A stretch of DNA of 64,000 nucleotides from Pseudomonadales bacterium (GTDB lineage Bacteria; Pseudomonadota; Gammaproteobacteria; Pseudomonadales; Azotimanducaceae), in contig JAJECH010000004.1 in the NCBI GenBank assembly GCA_022822135.1, positions 1 through 64,000 on the forward strand, given 5' to 3'. The position numbers and the translations under genes were made by a program. Positions 28,875-36,876 of the stretch are shown in pieces (the stretch's first letter is position 1; each line of letters opens with the position of its first letter). The notes under the pieces are model-generated. The model did no database searches. It was not told the DNA's origin and was given only the letters and a program-made list of their open reading frames with translations.

Positions 28875-30524
28875 ATGTTGAAGTCACTAATCGCCGGTCT
28901 ATTTACGACGATCCTGGTCGTCGGTGTCGCATACGACGCCGATGCGCGACGGTTCGGTGGATCGTTTAAGTTCAGCAGCGCTCGAAGCTACAAAGCACCA
29001 GCGTTCAAGAGCTTCTCACGTAAGACAACACCGCGTCCGAAAGCCACGACTAGTCGACCCACTTCACAGTCGGCAACATCCCGCCAGCGCTCCGGTGGTT
29101 TTGGTGGTGCGACGCGTGCCGGGTCAACGACCGGCGCAGCAAGCAGAGCGTCTACTTCGACGCGTTTTGCACGTGCGCCGACCAACAACTTCCGAAGTAC
29201 ACGACAACAAAACGCGTATCGCAACTACCAGTCGCAACATCAAAGTAAATTCCGAGGCACGACGACTAACACGGGACGCGCCACGTCTTCATCGCCACTT
29301 TATCAGCGCGCGTCGCAAAACTCCGGGCGGACGCGCAACGATTACTGGCAACGGCGTGACGGCTTCTACGGCGGCTGGGACACCCCCGGTTACGTCTACA
29401 TGGGAGCACCGCGTTACGGTATGTTTGACGGCTTGTTTCTGGGGTACATGCTCGGCCACGCGTTCACGCCACACTACTCAGCTTTCGCCTACCACCATCA
29501 GAACGATCCAGGCATGAAGGAATGGATGGCTGAAATGGAAAGTCAAGCAACTGAAAACGCCGAGATTAAGGCACAGCTTGACGCGCTCAAAGCAGAAATG
29601 GCGAAACTCGAAGGCACGCCAATCGACCCGACGTACCTACCAATCGGCGTCGACCCTGATATGGTGTTTGCACCAGAAGTCGTTCGTTCACTCGCGCCGA
29701 CATTTAAGTTGTGCACCGCACGAGCGGAAGGTAATTACCATCGTTTCGGCGAGATTGTGAAACAGCAAGCAGGAGACCGCGTATTGATCGAAATCGTCAA
29801 TACGAACGGCTCGATGCAAAACCTCGAATTCATGGAGAACGGCACATGCGACGGCGCATACGTGCAGCGGAACGCATTCGGCGTCTACGCGGAACGAAAC
29901 CCCTCTGGCGGTTTCAAGTTCGAACGTGTCGCTACGCCAGCGGTTGAGTTTGCCCACATGATCTGCAATCGAGACAGCGACATTGATGATGTCGGTGATC
30001 TACCCGGCAAGACCTTGTTGGTCGATGTCGTGGGATCAGGCACAGAACTTACCTGGAGCGAGTTCGTCTATATGGACGACACGTATGCCGCTGTGAACAC
30101 TCGAAACGTCGGCGGTACGACTGCACTGAATCGTGTCGCCAATGGTGAAGCGGACTGCATGCTTTTTGTCGCATCGCTCAACACGCAATTACTGCAACGG
30201 GCAAACTCGCTCGGCGATGATGTCGTGCTGGTTCCAGTTAACGATTGGGATTTCAACGACATGGAGTATGGTCACGGCAAGCTCTTTCAAGGCCATCAAG
30301 ACCCCTCCGGTGAGGACGTCTATGTTTTCCTCGATATCCCTGACGATCAGTATCCAGAGATACAAGACGGACTCATTTTTTCCGAAGTGGAAACGTTGAC
30401 AGTACCCGTCGATATGGTGGCGAGTCTAGGATGGCGTGACGAAAACGCACAAGCCTACGACGCATTTCTTGGTACCGTACTCGATGCCCAACCCGCGATC
30501 GATGACTTGACTCGCGAGCACTGA
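28875..30524 (+). CDS. exported low-complexity protein with a TAXI-type solute-binding domain
   Basis: A 549-residue protein. A signal peptide covers residues 1-25 (AYDADA). Residues 26-150 are a basic Ser/Thr/Arg/Gly-rich low-complexity tract. A Tyr/Trp/Gly-rich segment (about 150-215) contains GYMLGHAF, and a short coiled coil (about 220-255) follows. The rest resembles TAXI-type TRAP solute-binding proteins: YHRFGEIVKQQ, then NGSMQNLEFMENGTCDGAYVQ, then DLPGKTLLVDVVGSGTE. The ligand is unknown. AGGAG lies about 11 bases before the ATG. It opens the co-directional run that contains DUF2491, PspA-like and ligand-gated-channel genes. Confidence 0.75.
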   Translation: MLKSLIAGLFTTILVVGVAYDADARRFGGSFKFSSARSYKAPAFKSFSRKTTPRPKATTSRPTSQSATSRQRSGGFGGATRAGSTTGAASRASTSTRFARAPTNNFRSTRQQNAYRNYQSQHQSKFRGTTTNTGRATSSSPLYQRASQNSGRTRNDYWQRRDGFYGGWDTPGYVYMGAPRYGMFDGLFLGYMLGHAFTPHYSAFAYHHQNDPGMKEWMAEMESQATENAEIKAQLDALKAEMAKLEGTPIDPTYLPIGVDPDMVFAPEVVRSLAPTFKLCTARAEGNYHRFGEIVKQQAGDRVLIEIVNTNGSMQNLEFMENGTCDGAYVQRNAFGVYAERNPSGGFKFERVATPAVEFAHMICNRDSDIDDVGDLPGKTLLVDVVGSGTELTWSEFVYMDDTYAAVNTRNVGGTTALNRVANGEADCMLFVASLNTQLLQRANSLGDDVVLVPVNDWDFNDMEYGHGKLFQGHQDPSGEDVYVFLDIPDDQYPEIQDGLIFSEVETLTVPVDMVASLGWRDENAQAYDAFLGTVLDAQPAIDDLTREH

Positions 30525-30566
30525 GCGTCGCCACCAAATGTCTATTTCACGATTGAGTCGTCCGCG

Positions 30567-31328
30567 ATGTCGATGAAGCAGTATTTGCGCTTGAAGGTCC
30601 AAGCAGCGAAGGATCGCTGGTCAGGCGATGGCAAGGAGAAAGTCCGGGTCGACGGTGAATTGCCTTTAAATCTACGGATCGGATCCCGCGTGCAGTTTGC
30701 AGAAGCGCCATTTCTATTGGCGGGAGATGCGACCCACGTGCCATATCCAGGTACTGAGACCTTGCTTGCCGCATTCAGCGAAGTCGAGCTTGCCGGAATG
30801 AAAACTTTCCGACTCTATCTAGACTCCCGCGACGACACGGACGAGAGCGTCATGTTGATGCTGTTGATGGATGACGGCGGTGATTACGTCGACGAGCGAT
30901 ACGTGTTCCATGAGCAATACGAAATCCCGCTTTATCACGTCTCTCTTGCCGACGTGCCCGAACATGAAGATGAGACCTCGGCTGTCGATTTCTGGCTCGC
31001 AAAGAATGAAGGTATTCTCGGAATGCCTCTCTTTCATACGCCGGAGGAATCAACCTACGAACGATTGTGGGAAGCGGATCAAGATATTTGGCTGAAACCG
31101 GCTGCTCTGACCGAAACGATCACGCTCGACCCGTACGGCGAAGGTCGAACGGACGTTGAACATCTCGGCACCATGCTTTTCGCGCGAGTATTTGACGGGT
31201 TAGGTGGAGTCGAGACGCAGGAGTATCTGTTGCCAACCGTCGAACGCGACACCGATGGCTTTCGGGTTCGAATCTGGGTAGGGCTACCACTCGCCGCCAA
31301 CGACCTGGAGCTGCCCGATGCTATCTAA
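30567..31328 (+). CDS. DUF2491 (YjfK) family protein
   Basis: A 253-residue soluble protein. The LPLNLRIGSRV segment near residue 29, LLMDDGGDYVDERYVFH in the middle and the RVFDGLGG.QEYLLP region near the end match YjfK/DUF2491 proteins. In E. coli yjfK lies in the yjfIJKL operon beside the PspA-like yjfJ; the same pairing is seen here, since the next gene encodes a PspA-like protein 45 bases on. Biochemical function is unknown; the family is linked to membrane-stress loci by context. Confidence 0.85.
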   Translation: MSMKQYLRLKVQAAKDRWSGDGKEKVRVDGELPLNLRIGSRVQFAEAPFLLAGDATHVPYPGTETLLAAFSEVELAGMKTFRLYLDSRDDTDESVMLMLLMDDGGDYVDERYVFHEQYEIPLYHVSLADVPEHEDETSAVDFWLAKNEGILGMPLFHTPEESTYERLWEADQDIWLKPAALTETITLDPYGEGRTDVEHLGTMLFARVFDGLGGVETQEYLLPTVERDTDGFRVRIWVGLPLAANDLELPDAI

Positions 31329-31373
31329 AACAGAGTTTATTTCACTCAACATGCACACAAGGAGGATGCAATC

Positions 31374-32141
31374 GTGCTAGACAAACTCGCATTCTGGAAG
31401 AACTATGGGGAAGGCAAACTGGCTGATGCTGGCGACGCCATCTTGACTGGTATGGTCAAACTCGACCCAGAAGGTACGTCCAAAGCTGAGATCGCGGCGG
31501 AACGAGAGAAGTTCGAGAAGTTCGCGCTCGAAGTCGAGGACTATCGTGTGACGTACAACCGCGAAGCCGCAGAGGCAGAAGCGGCACGCAATGCGTACAA
31601 CAAGAAGATGGATCAAATCCGCGCACTCGAAGATGCCGCCGCCGCGAGCCCTGAAAAAGCTGACAAACTATCCCTCGCTGCTGACAAGCTCAAAGCGGAA
31701 GCAGCAGAGCTACTAGCGAGCGCTCGCACCGAGATCGAAGAAGCCGAAATGGCGAAGCAAGACCTCGACGAAGTTGAAGCCATTCAGGAAGAAATGGCTG
31801 AAACGATCAAGATGCTCGAGTCGAATCTCAAGAAGGCTCAAGCGGAAATGGAACGGGCGAAGCGTGCAGAAAGTCGTGCGAATAAGCGCGCGCAGCACCA
31901 GGAGCGGTTAGCAGGTATACGCACTGGCAGCACGAATTTAGGTGTTGCTTCCAAAGTCATGCAGGAACAAGCTGAGAAGTCGCGCCAAGCGGCGAACGCC
32001 GCAAACCGTCGTGCTGAATTGTTAGGCGACGCGCGCGAAAAGAAAGATCCAGCGTTTGAGGATGCTGACGTGGCCGCCGTGCTTGCGGGTGTAGACGAAG
32101 CGGACAAGCCACCGGCTCCCGACCTGCCAGACAAGCTTTAA
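31374..32141 (+). CDS. PspA/IM30 (YjfJ)-like coiled-coil protein
   Basis: A 255-residue protein that is almost wholly alpha-helical. Residues 45-190 form long Ala/Glu/Lys-rich coiled coils, and the C-terminal tail is Pro/Asp-rich (DKPPAPDLPDKL). The N-terminus MLDKLAFWKNYGEGK may be an amphipathic membrane-binding helix. This is the make-up of the PspA/IM30 superfamily, which coats and remodels stressed membranes. A very strong AAGGAGG at 31361-31367 precedes the GTG start, so high expression is likely. Sequence alone makes this a good but not certain family call; DUF2491 next door supports it. Confidence 0.75.
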   Translation: MLDKLAFWKNYGEGKLADAGDAILTGMVKLDPEGTSKAEIAAEREKFEKFALEVEDYRVTYNREAAEAEAARNAYNKKMDQIRALEDAAAASPEKADKLSLAADKLKAEAAELLASARTEIEEAEMAKQDLDEVEAIQEEMAETIKMLESNLKKAQAEMERAKRAESRANKRAQHQERLAGIRTGSTNLGVASKVMQEQAEKSRQAANAANRRAELLGDAREKKDPAFEDADVAAVLAGVDEADKPPAPDLPDKL

Positions 32142-32188
32142 GCCACGACGAACTTCGCGTTGGGTTCTTTCATCGTATTTAGCTTGAA

Positions 32189-32347
32189 ATGAAGAAGTCG
32201 GTTTGGTACGTACTCGGTGTCGTCGTAGGCGGGGCACTGCTCTATTTCATTCTCGGCTGGGTCACCAGCTTGTTGACCATCATGGCGCTCACTATCGTGG
32301 TGTTTGCGGTCTTCATGTTTGTGCGGAGGCGTTTGAATAAGAGATGA
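32189..32347 (+). CDS. small two-helix membrane protein (52 aa)
   Basis: A 52-residue protein with the sequence order MKKSVWYVLG, a first hydrophobic helix (VVVGGALLYFILGW), a short turn, and a second helix (about residues 29-45), ending in the basic tail VRRRLNKR. The positively charged tail suggests a cytoplasmic C-terminus. It sits 47 bases after the PspA-like gene and 19 before the next small membrane gene, in the same direction. The ribosome-binding site is weak. Its fit between the operon genes is the main support. No family recognised. Confidence 0.6.
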   Translation: MKKSVWYVLGVVVGGALLYFILGWVTSLLTIMALTIVVFAVFMFVRRRLNKR

Positions 32348-32366
32348 CGCGCACAGGAGAAGAAAC

Positions 32367-32576
32367 ATGGAGATCCTAGTGGCTGTCTTGGCAATTGTCG
32401 GGATACTGATATTTGCTGCGGCGCGTGTCCTCTATGTCACCGTGCTTGCGGTGGGCATTGCACTGGCGGTGATCCTACTAAGTCTCGCTGGCATCGGCTA
32501 CGCTTTGGCAGTCATCGTAGTCTTCGCAGGCTATCTCGTCATCGAGTGCATCAAATACCGAAACTCAACCAGCTAG
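32367..32576 (+). CDS. small membrane protein (69 aa)
   Basis: A 69-residue, very hydrophobic protein with two or three membrane helices and a short polar tail (IECIKYRNSTS). AGGAGAAG precedes the ATG by about five bases, a good ribosome site. PspA-family operons often carry such small membrane partners, in the manner of PspB, PspC and PspD, but no sequence family is recognised here. Confidence 0.7.
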   Translation: MEILVAVLAIVGILIFAAARVLYVTVLAVGIALAVILLSLAGIGYALAVIVVFAGYLVIECIKYRNSTS

Positions 32577-32600
32577 AAGGCATCTAGACGATGGATCGAA

Positions 32601-33626
32601 TTGGCTAGATTTTTGATTATTCGACTTACGCTCACCCTAGCCTTCGTCCTCGGTAGCTCTTTCCTACTCGCCGCAGAACCAATCCGCGTTGTTGCGAGCG
32701 AGCTACCACCTTGCGTCATTGCAAGTGATGAATTGAATGGCTTCTCAATCGAGCTTTGGGAAGCCATGGCAGATGAACTTCAGCTCAACTACGAAGTCTC
32801 CCTGCTCGGCTTCGACGAGAAACTCGAAGCGCTAAAAACCGGGAACGCCGACGCCGCAATCGGTTGCATCAGCGTGTCTGCCGATCGCGAGCAGGACATG
32901 GACTTCACCCATGCCATAACCACCAACGGATTCTCAGCGGCAAGCTTGATCGAAGCCAGCCTGATTCCGAATTTCAGCGACGAAAGTCTGAAGATGCTCC
33001 TGCTTCTTTTGCTGTTCGTCGTTGTCTTTGCACACCTGATGTGGTGGTCGGAGCATGGGCAGTCTGCTATCAGTGACCGGTATTTCCCAGGCGTTTTTCA
33101 ATCCATCTGGTTTAGTTTGGTCACGATGTCCACCGTAGGCTACGGTGATATCGCACCGCAACGATGGTTGGGTCGCATCAGTGCGGCTTTGTTGATCTTA
33201 ACTGGCGTGACCGCCTTTGGCGTGATTTTCAGCCAATTCGCTGCAGATGCAATCGGGCAACGTGCAGCAAAACCGGTTCAGTCCGTGAGTGACCTTCGAA
33301 CGTACTCGATTGGCACAAAAGAAGGAACTGCCGCTGAGCTATATCTGAACGCGCTCGGCGTGGAAACGAAGGCGCATGCTGATCTCGTTGAAGCCGCTGA
33401 ATCCATGCGCGAAGGGTCCGTCGATGTGGTGATGCACGACACACTCGCGATCACGCATTTGGTTCACAATACCGACGACTTAGTTATGACCGGTCCAAGG
33501 TTTTCACCTCACTACATAGGGATCGCGCTACAAGAATCGTCGCCGCTACGCGAATCCCTCAACGCAACACTGCTGAAACTGCAAGCCGATGGTCGGTACC
33601 AAGCGATACACGATCGTTGGTTCTAA
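32601..33626 (+). CDS. ligand-gated potassium channel with split solute-binding domain (GluR0-like ionotropic receptor)
   Basis: A 341-residue protein. A signal peptide (about 1-24) is followed by the first lobe of an amino-acid-type solute-binding domain (EPIRVVASELPPCV to about 125). A membrane helix comes next (MLLLLLLFVVVFAHLMWW, about 132-150), then a pore loop with the potassium filter TVGYGD near residue 177, a second helix (about 190-210), and the second binding lobe to the C-terminus. This order is that of prokaryotic ionotropic glutamate receptors such as Synechocystis GluR0. It should open potassium flow when a small ligand binds outside. The start is a TTG. It closes the DUF2491/PspA-like run, 24 bases after the small membrane gene. 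Confidence 0.88.
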   Translation: MARFLIIRLTLTLAFVLGSSFLLAAEPIRVVASELPPCVIASDELNGFSIELWEAMADELQLNYEVSLLGFDEKLEALKTGNADAAIGCISVSADREQDMDFTHAITTNGFSAASLIEASLIPNFSDESLKMLLLLLLFVVVFAHLMWWSEHGQSAISDRYFPGVFQSIWFSLVTMSTVGYGDIAPQRWLGRISAALLILTGVTAFGVIFSQFAADAIGQRAAKPVQSVSDLRTYSIGTKEGTAAELYLNALGVETKAHADLVEAAESMREGSVDVVMHDTLAITHLVHNTDDLVMTGPRFSPHYIGIALQESSPLRESLNATLLKLQADGRYQAIHDRWF

Positions 33627-33754
33627 ACTGACCTCACGTAATTCGCGAGCAGTCAATCTCACGTATTTCCCTCGAGAACTTGCGTCCCTGTCAATAAACG
33701 CGCCATTTCGTGACGTGGATCGTTAGGGTTTTACGGGTGAAAAACAAATCTCAC

Positions 33755-33772
33755 TGATCCGACTACGGATCA
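33755..33772. other. perfect 7-bp hairpin after the channel gene
   Basis: TGATCCG, an ACTA loop, then CGGATCA. No T-run follows on the plus strand, so it is not a standard terminator for the channel operon; it could be a processed 3' end or an operator for the gene at 33833. Confidence 0.35.
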
Positions 33773-33832
33773 CATTGAGGATTTACGAGAAGAAGCGCTG
33801 TCGTAATTGAAGCAACAGCTACATTCGAGGAC

Positions 33833-34192
33833 ATGATCGACCCAACGCACGAATATCACGATCGCATCAACGCACTTATGTCCGACGCAGCGACAGAAGG
33901 TATACGTCCTCAGGAAGAGTCTTTATGTGAATTCGCTAGGTTTACTCGATACGCACCCTATCCAATGAAACTAGGTTCGCTAATTCTTTTGGACGATGGA
34001 ATGTTCTCAGCGGTTTGGCGTAACGATCGTTGGCGTTTAAATCTGAAATTCTGGGCAGATGGCACCATTGAATATGTGCTTCTAGATCGAAATTCGACTC
34101 CAACTTCGGGCGATACAGGTCTACTTACAGATCGTCATGCCTTCGATGAACTATCTACGAAATACGGTCTTCAGTCGTTACTTCGAGAATGA
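33833..34192 (+). CDS. uncharacterised soluble protein (119 aa)
   Basis: A 119-residue protein with no signal peptide or membrane helix. The central part, including MFSAVWRNDRWRLNLKFW and then GTIEYVLLDRN, alternates hydrophobic and charged residues as in a beta-sheet domain. I do not recognise the family. It lies 206 bases after the channel gene and converges on the SDR gene, so it seems to be a single transcription unit. Confidence 0.6.
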   Translation: MIDPTHEYHDRINALMSDAATEGIRPQEESLCEFARFTRYAPYPMKLGSLILLDDGMFSAVWRNDRWRLNLKFWADGTIEYVLLDRNSTPTSGDTGLLTDRHAFDELSTKYGLQSLLRE

Positions 34193-34239
34193 GCGAAACC
34201 CGCGAATCAATGTTGCCTTTCGTCAATAACGATGTCTCT

Positions 34240-35130
34240 TTAAGCAGTCCCTGCTTCTGCGTCGCGCTTTTCCCACATTTCCCGCATCTGTTTCGCCGTG
34301 CCAACATGATCACCTTTAACGGCGAGCATGCCACCATCCACAACAAGGTCGATACCCGTTACCCAACGGCTTTCATCGCTTCCCAGGTACACACACGCAT
34401 ACGCGATATCGCTTGCTTCGCCTCCAGGTCCGGTCAACGGCATTAACCCGCCGCTAACGTTGCGGACGAATCGCGCCAAGCGGTTTTTCTTATGTTCCGC
34501 CGTGATTTGTTGACCGTGTGTGTGACCTCCCCAGAAGATCGGCGTGGCGATCGCACCGGGACTGACTGCATTCACACGTATACCCAGAGGTCCCAGTTGC
34601 ATAGCAGCGGCTTTCGTGTAGTTCGACAGACCTGCTTTAGCGGCCGAATAGAGTGGATCTGCGGCAACTTCCGCTTGGTGCGCACCTTTCGACGAGTTAT
34701 TGATGATCGAACCTGATTGTTGTCTGCGCATGATGGGAGACACAAGCTTCGTTGCGACCATACAGGTACCCAATAAGTACCACTGGGAGTACTTGAAACT
34801 CTCCTCATCAACGTCTTCTATGTTGAAAGCGTGAGGGCGACCTGGGATCGCCGATGAACCACCCGCATTATTGAACAGTACATCAATACGACCCCACTTT
34901 TCGACAGCAGTATTGATGACCTTTGCGATCTCTTCCTCGTGTAACACATCCGCCTTCACAAATACAGCGGTGCCGTCAGGTTGTCTAGCTTCAACTTCCG
35001 CCCCGAACTCTTCGTTTCGACCGCAAAACACGACCTTTGCGCCTTCTGCACAGTATGCGTCAACGGTAGCCTCGCCAATACCACTGGTTGCGCCGGTAAT
35101 GACCGCAATCTTTCCGTCTAGTCTCCCCAT
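34240..35130 (-). CDS. short-chain dehydrogenase/reductase
   Basis: A 296-residue NAD(P)-dependent SDR. TGATSGIG is near residue 13, NNAGG near 89, a catalytic Ser in NNSSKG near 147, and YSAAK near 162. The usual C-terminal VTGIDLVVDGG is present, and a 25-residue extension rich in Met, Lys and Glu follows it. AGGAA precedes the ATG. It lies 32 bases downstream of the enoyl-CoA hydratase gene, and the two probably act in one pathway for degrading an acyl-CoA or related compound. Confidence 0.88.
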   Translation of the reverse strand: MGRLDGKIAVITGATSGIGEATVDAYCAEGAKVVFCGRNEEFGAEVEARQPDGTAVFVKADVLHEEEIAKVINTAVEKWGRIDVLFNNAGGSSAIPGRPHAFNIEDVDEESFKYSQWYLLGTCMVATKLVSPIMRRQQSGSIINNSSKGAHQAEVAADPLYSAAKAGLSNYTKAAAMQLGPLGIRVNAVSPGAIATPIFWGGHTHGQQITAEHKKNRLARFVRNVSGGLMPLTGPGGEASDIAYACVYLGSDESRWVTGIDLVVDGGMLAVKGDHVGTAKQMREMWEKRDAEAGTA

Positions 35131-35162
35131 CGCTATCGTTCCTTTCGTTACCGTCGCAATAT

Positions 35163-35954
35163 CTAACTCTGATTGAAATTAGGATCGCGTTTCGCAAGAA
35201 ACGCTGATACCGCTTCAGCGTGGTCCGGAAGGCGTCGGGCGATTTGGTCTCGAATACTTTCTCGTTCCATAACAGCTTCCAGATCGGCATCCATTGGATT
35301 CCGGCTAAGTAACTCCTTGATCATCATGACCGCTTGAGTGGGGTTGTTCGCGATTTCTTGCGCCTTCGCCATAGCAACATCCATCAGCTCATCGGGTTCT
35401 GCCACCGCACTTACCAATCCGAGACTCAAAGCTTCATCGCCAGGCACCATCCGCCCTGTGAGGCACATGTCCGTCGCTGGTCCAAGTCCAATCAGATTAG
35501 CTAACAGGCGCGTAGAACCTAGTTCCGGCATTAGCCCCATCTTGATAAAGCGAATGCTCAAATTTGCTGCAGTGGATGCGATTCGGATGTCAAACGGTAG
35601 GATCATCGTCAATCCGACACCAACTGAGTAACCATTGATGGCCGCGACGGTTGGCTTTGAATTGCGAATAAAGTGTGTGTAATTCGCACCCCCGAGACTA
35701 AATGATTCACCTTCGCCGGATTTGTTGGTTTCGACCCGCTCGGCGAATACGTTTAAGTCAGCACCTGCACAAAATGCTCGACCGGCCCCGGTTACCAGAA
35801 TCGCGCCGATGGAATCATCCTCATTCCATTCGCCAATCTGTTGTCCCAGTTCGGAAGCCATCGTATCTGTCCATGCGTTAAGGCGTTCAGGTCGGTTCAA
35901 TGTGATGACACCGACTCGTCCGTCTGTGTCGACGATGATTTGTTCATACGCCAC
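35163..35954 (-). CDS. enoyl-CoA hydratase/isomerase (crotonase family)
   Basis: A 263-residue crotonase-fold enzyme. The CoA/oxyanion-hole segments GRAFCAGADL near residue 60 and INGYSVGVG near 108 are present, and a likely catalytic Glu lies in MGLMPELGST near 140. The start is GTG at 35954 with an AGGAT upstream. It forms an operon with the SDR gene. It could hydrate an enoyl-CoA in fatty-acid or xenobiotic degradation; the substrate is not clear. Confidence 0.9.
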   Translation of the reverse strand: MAYEQIIVDTDGRVGVITLNRPERLNAWTDTMASELGQQIGEWNEDDSIGAILVTGAGRAFCAGADLNVFAERVETNKSGEGESFSLGGANYTHFIRNSKPTVAAINGYSVGVGLTMILPFDIRIASTAANLSIRFIKMGLMPELGSTRLLANLIGLGPATDMCLTGRMVPGDEALSLGLVSAVAEPDELMDVAMAKAQEIANNPTQAVMMIKELLSRNPMDADLEAVMERESIRDQIARRLPDHAEAVSAFLAKRDPNFNQS

Positions 35955-36298
35955 GATGTAAGGATCCTCTCAATTAATAACGGTGCGAAGCATAGAGGAT
36001 AGCCCGCGCCGATTTACGTCGGCGGTGGAGTAGCTTTGACAGCAGACACTCGCGACCCTCCGGACGGAACTGAGAGACAATGAAACGCCGTAGTCTCAGA
36101 CGTTGTCTTGTTCAACGCGCATGAATATCGACTAACAGGTGTCGTGACTCCATCGTAACTAATTGATTTACTTAATTTAAATCGTCGTAATCTAAGAAAA
36201 TCTATCAATTTACACGACATCGCCAAAGCCTATCAACGCCTTATAAACTGTGAAATATCGAAGTGATAGTTCCATATTTCACACTAAACTGATCGCAA
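35955..36298. other. intergenic region before the rearranged aceF zone
   Basis: No gene is seen. The left part should hold the promoter of the enoyl-CoA hydratase operon. The right part is AT-rich (36160-36300) and contains a perfect 10-bp inverted repeat (separate entry) just ahead of the truncated ATPase gene. Confidence 0.5.
36249..36283. repeat. perfect 10-bp inverted repeat
   Basis: TGTGAAATAT (36249-36258) and ATATTTCACA (36274-36283) are exact reverse complements with 15 bases between them. The repeat ends 15 bases before the ATG of the truncated ATPase. It may be an operator of that gene or part of a mobile-element edge. Confidence 0.6.
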
Positions 36299-36482
36299 TG
36301 ATCCGCCGAAATGCACACCTTCAGAATGTGACCGAGCTACTTAACAACTACCCGGTCGTTGGGTTGATCGGCGCACGTCAAGTCGGCAAGACTACACTCG
36401 CACGGGAGATACTTGGATCATTTCCAGGGTCAAGCCACGTTTTTGATCTAGAAGCGTCTCCGGACAGAGCGAGTCTAGCGAC
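36299..36482 (+). pseudogene. truncated DUF4143/AAA_14 ATPase, N-terminal fragment
   Basis: About 60 codons from MIRRNAHLQNV, with an intact Walker A (GARQVGKTTL, about residue 23) and the start of the next strand (SHVFDLEASPDRASLATQ). This is the N-terminus of the DUF4143/AAA_14 ATPase family. The frame then runs into sequence that belongs to a reversed aceF fragment and stops. The junction is near 36480. It differs from the complete DUF4143 gene at 36877, so the two are separate family members. Confidence 0.75.
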
Positions 36483-36850
36483 CCAAGAATCGCTACCTCT
36501 GGCGCGTTGATAATTGGCGTGAAGCCTGTCCCGCCAATCCGTCCTAAACTCGAGACCGTGAAACTAGCTCCGCTGATCTGATCAGGTGTGAGCTTCTTCT
36601 CACGTGCTGCGGTACTGAGTGTTTCGAGTTCAGACGCGATATCACGCAATCCTTTGTCGAGGCCATCTCGTATGACCGGCACGACTAATCCTTCAGGCGT
36701 ATCGACCGCAACACCGATGTGAATGTACTTTTTCAGTATGAGTGTCTTCAGCGAAGGATTGATCTACGTGTTAAATCGCAGCCGGTCCCGAGTTGACAGC
36801 TCCAGCTCGATCCCGCCTGTGCCATCTTGGATCGGTGCATGATCGACCGT
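36483..36850 (-). pseudogene. remnant of a second aceF (dihydrolipoamide acetyltransferase)
   Basis: Bases 36483-36779 align without gaps to 38521-38817 in the intact aceF, with about 20 differences by my count (roughly 93% identity). They encode part of the catalytic domain (GASFTVSSLGRIGGTGF). A TAG at 36764-36766 replaces a TCG codon. From 36781 a second, more diverged stretch matches about 39226-39295 (hinge and subunit-binding domain), so about 408 bp of the gene are missing between the two. Both ends of the gene are absent. Confidence 0.88.
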
Positions 36851-36876
36851 GACCCGCGATAGAGAATGTCTCTGGA

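Noticed and set aside
31377-32368. Several minus-strand frames opposite the PspA-like gene and the small membrane genes
   Set aside because: They mirror the codon pattern of the coiled-coil gene on the other strand and have Phe/Leu- or Ser/Ala-rich nonsense peptides.
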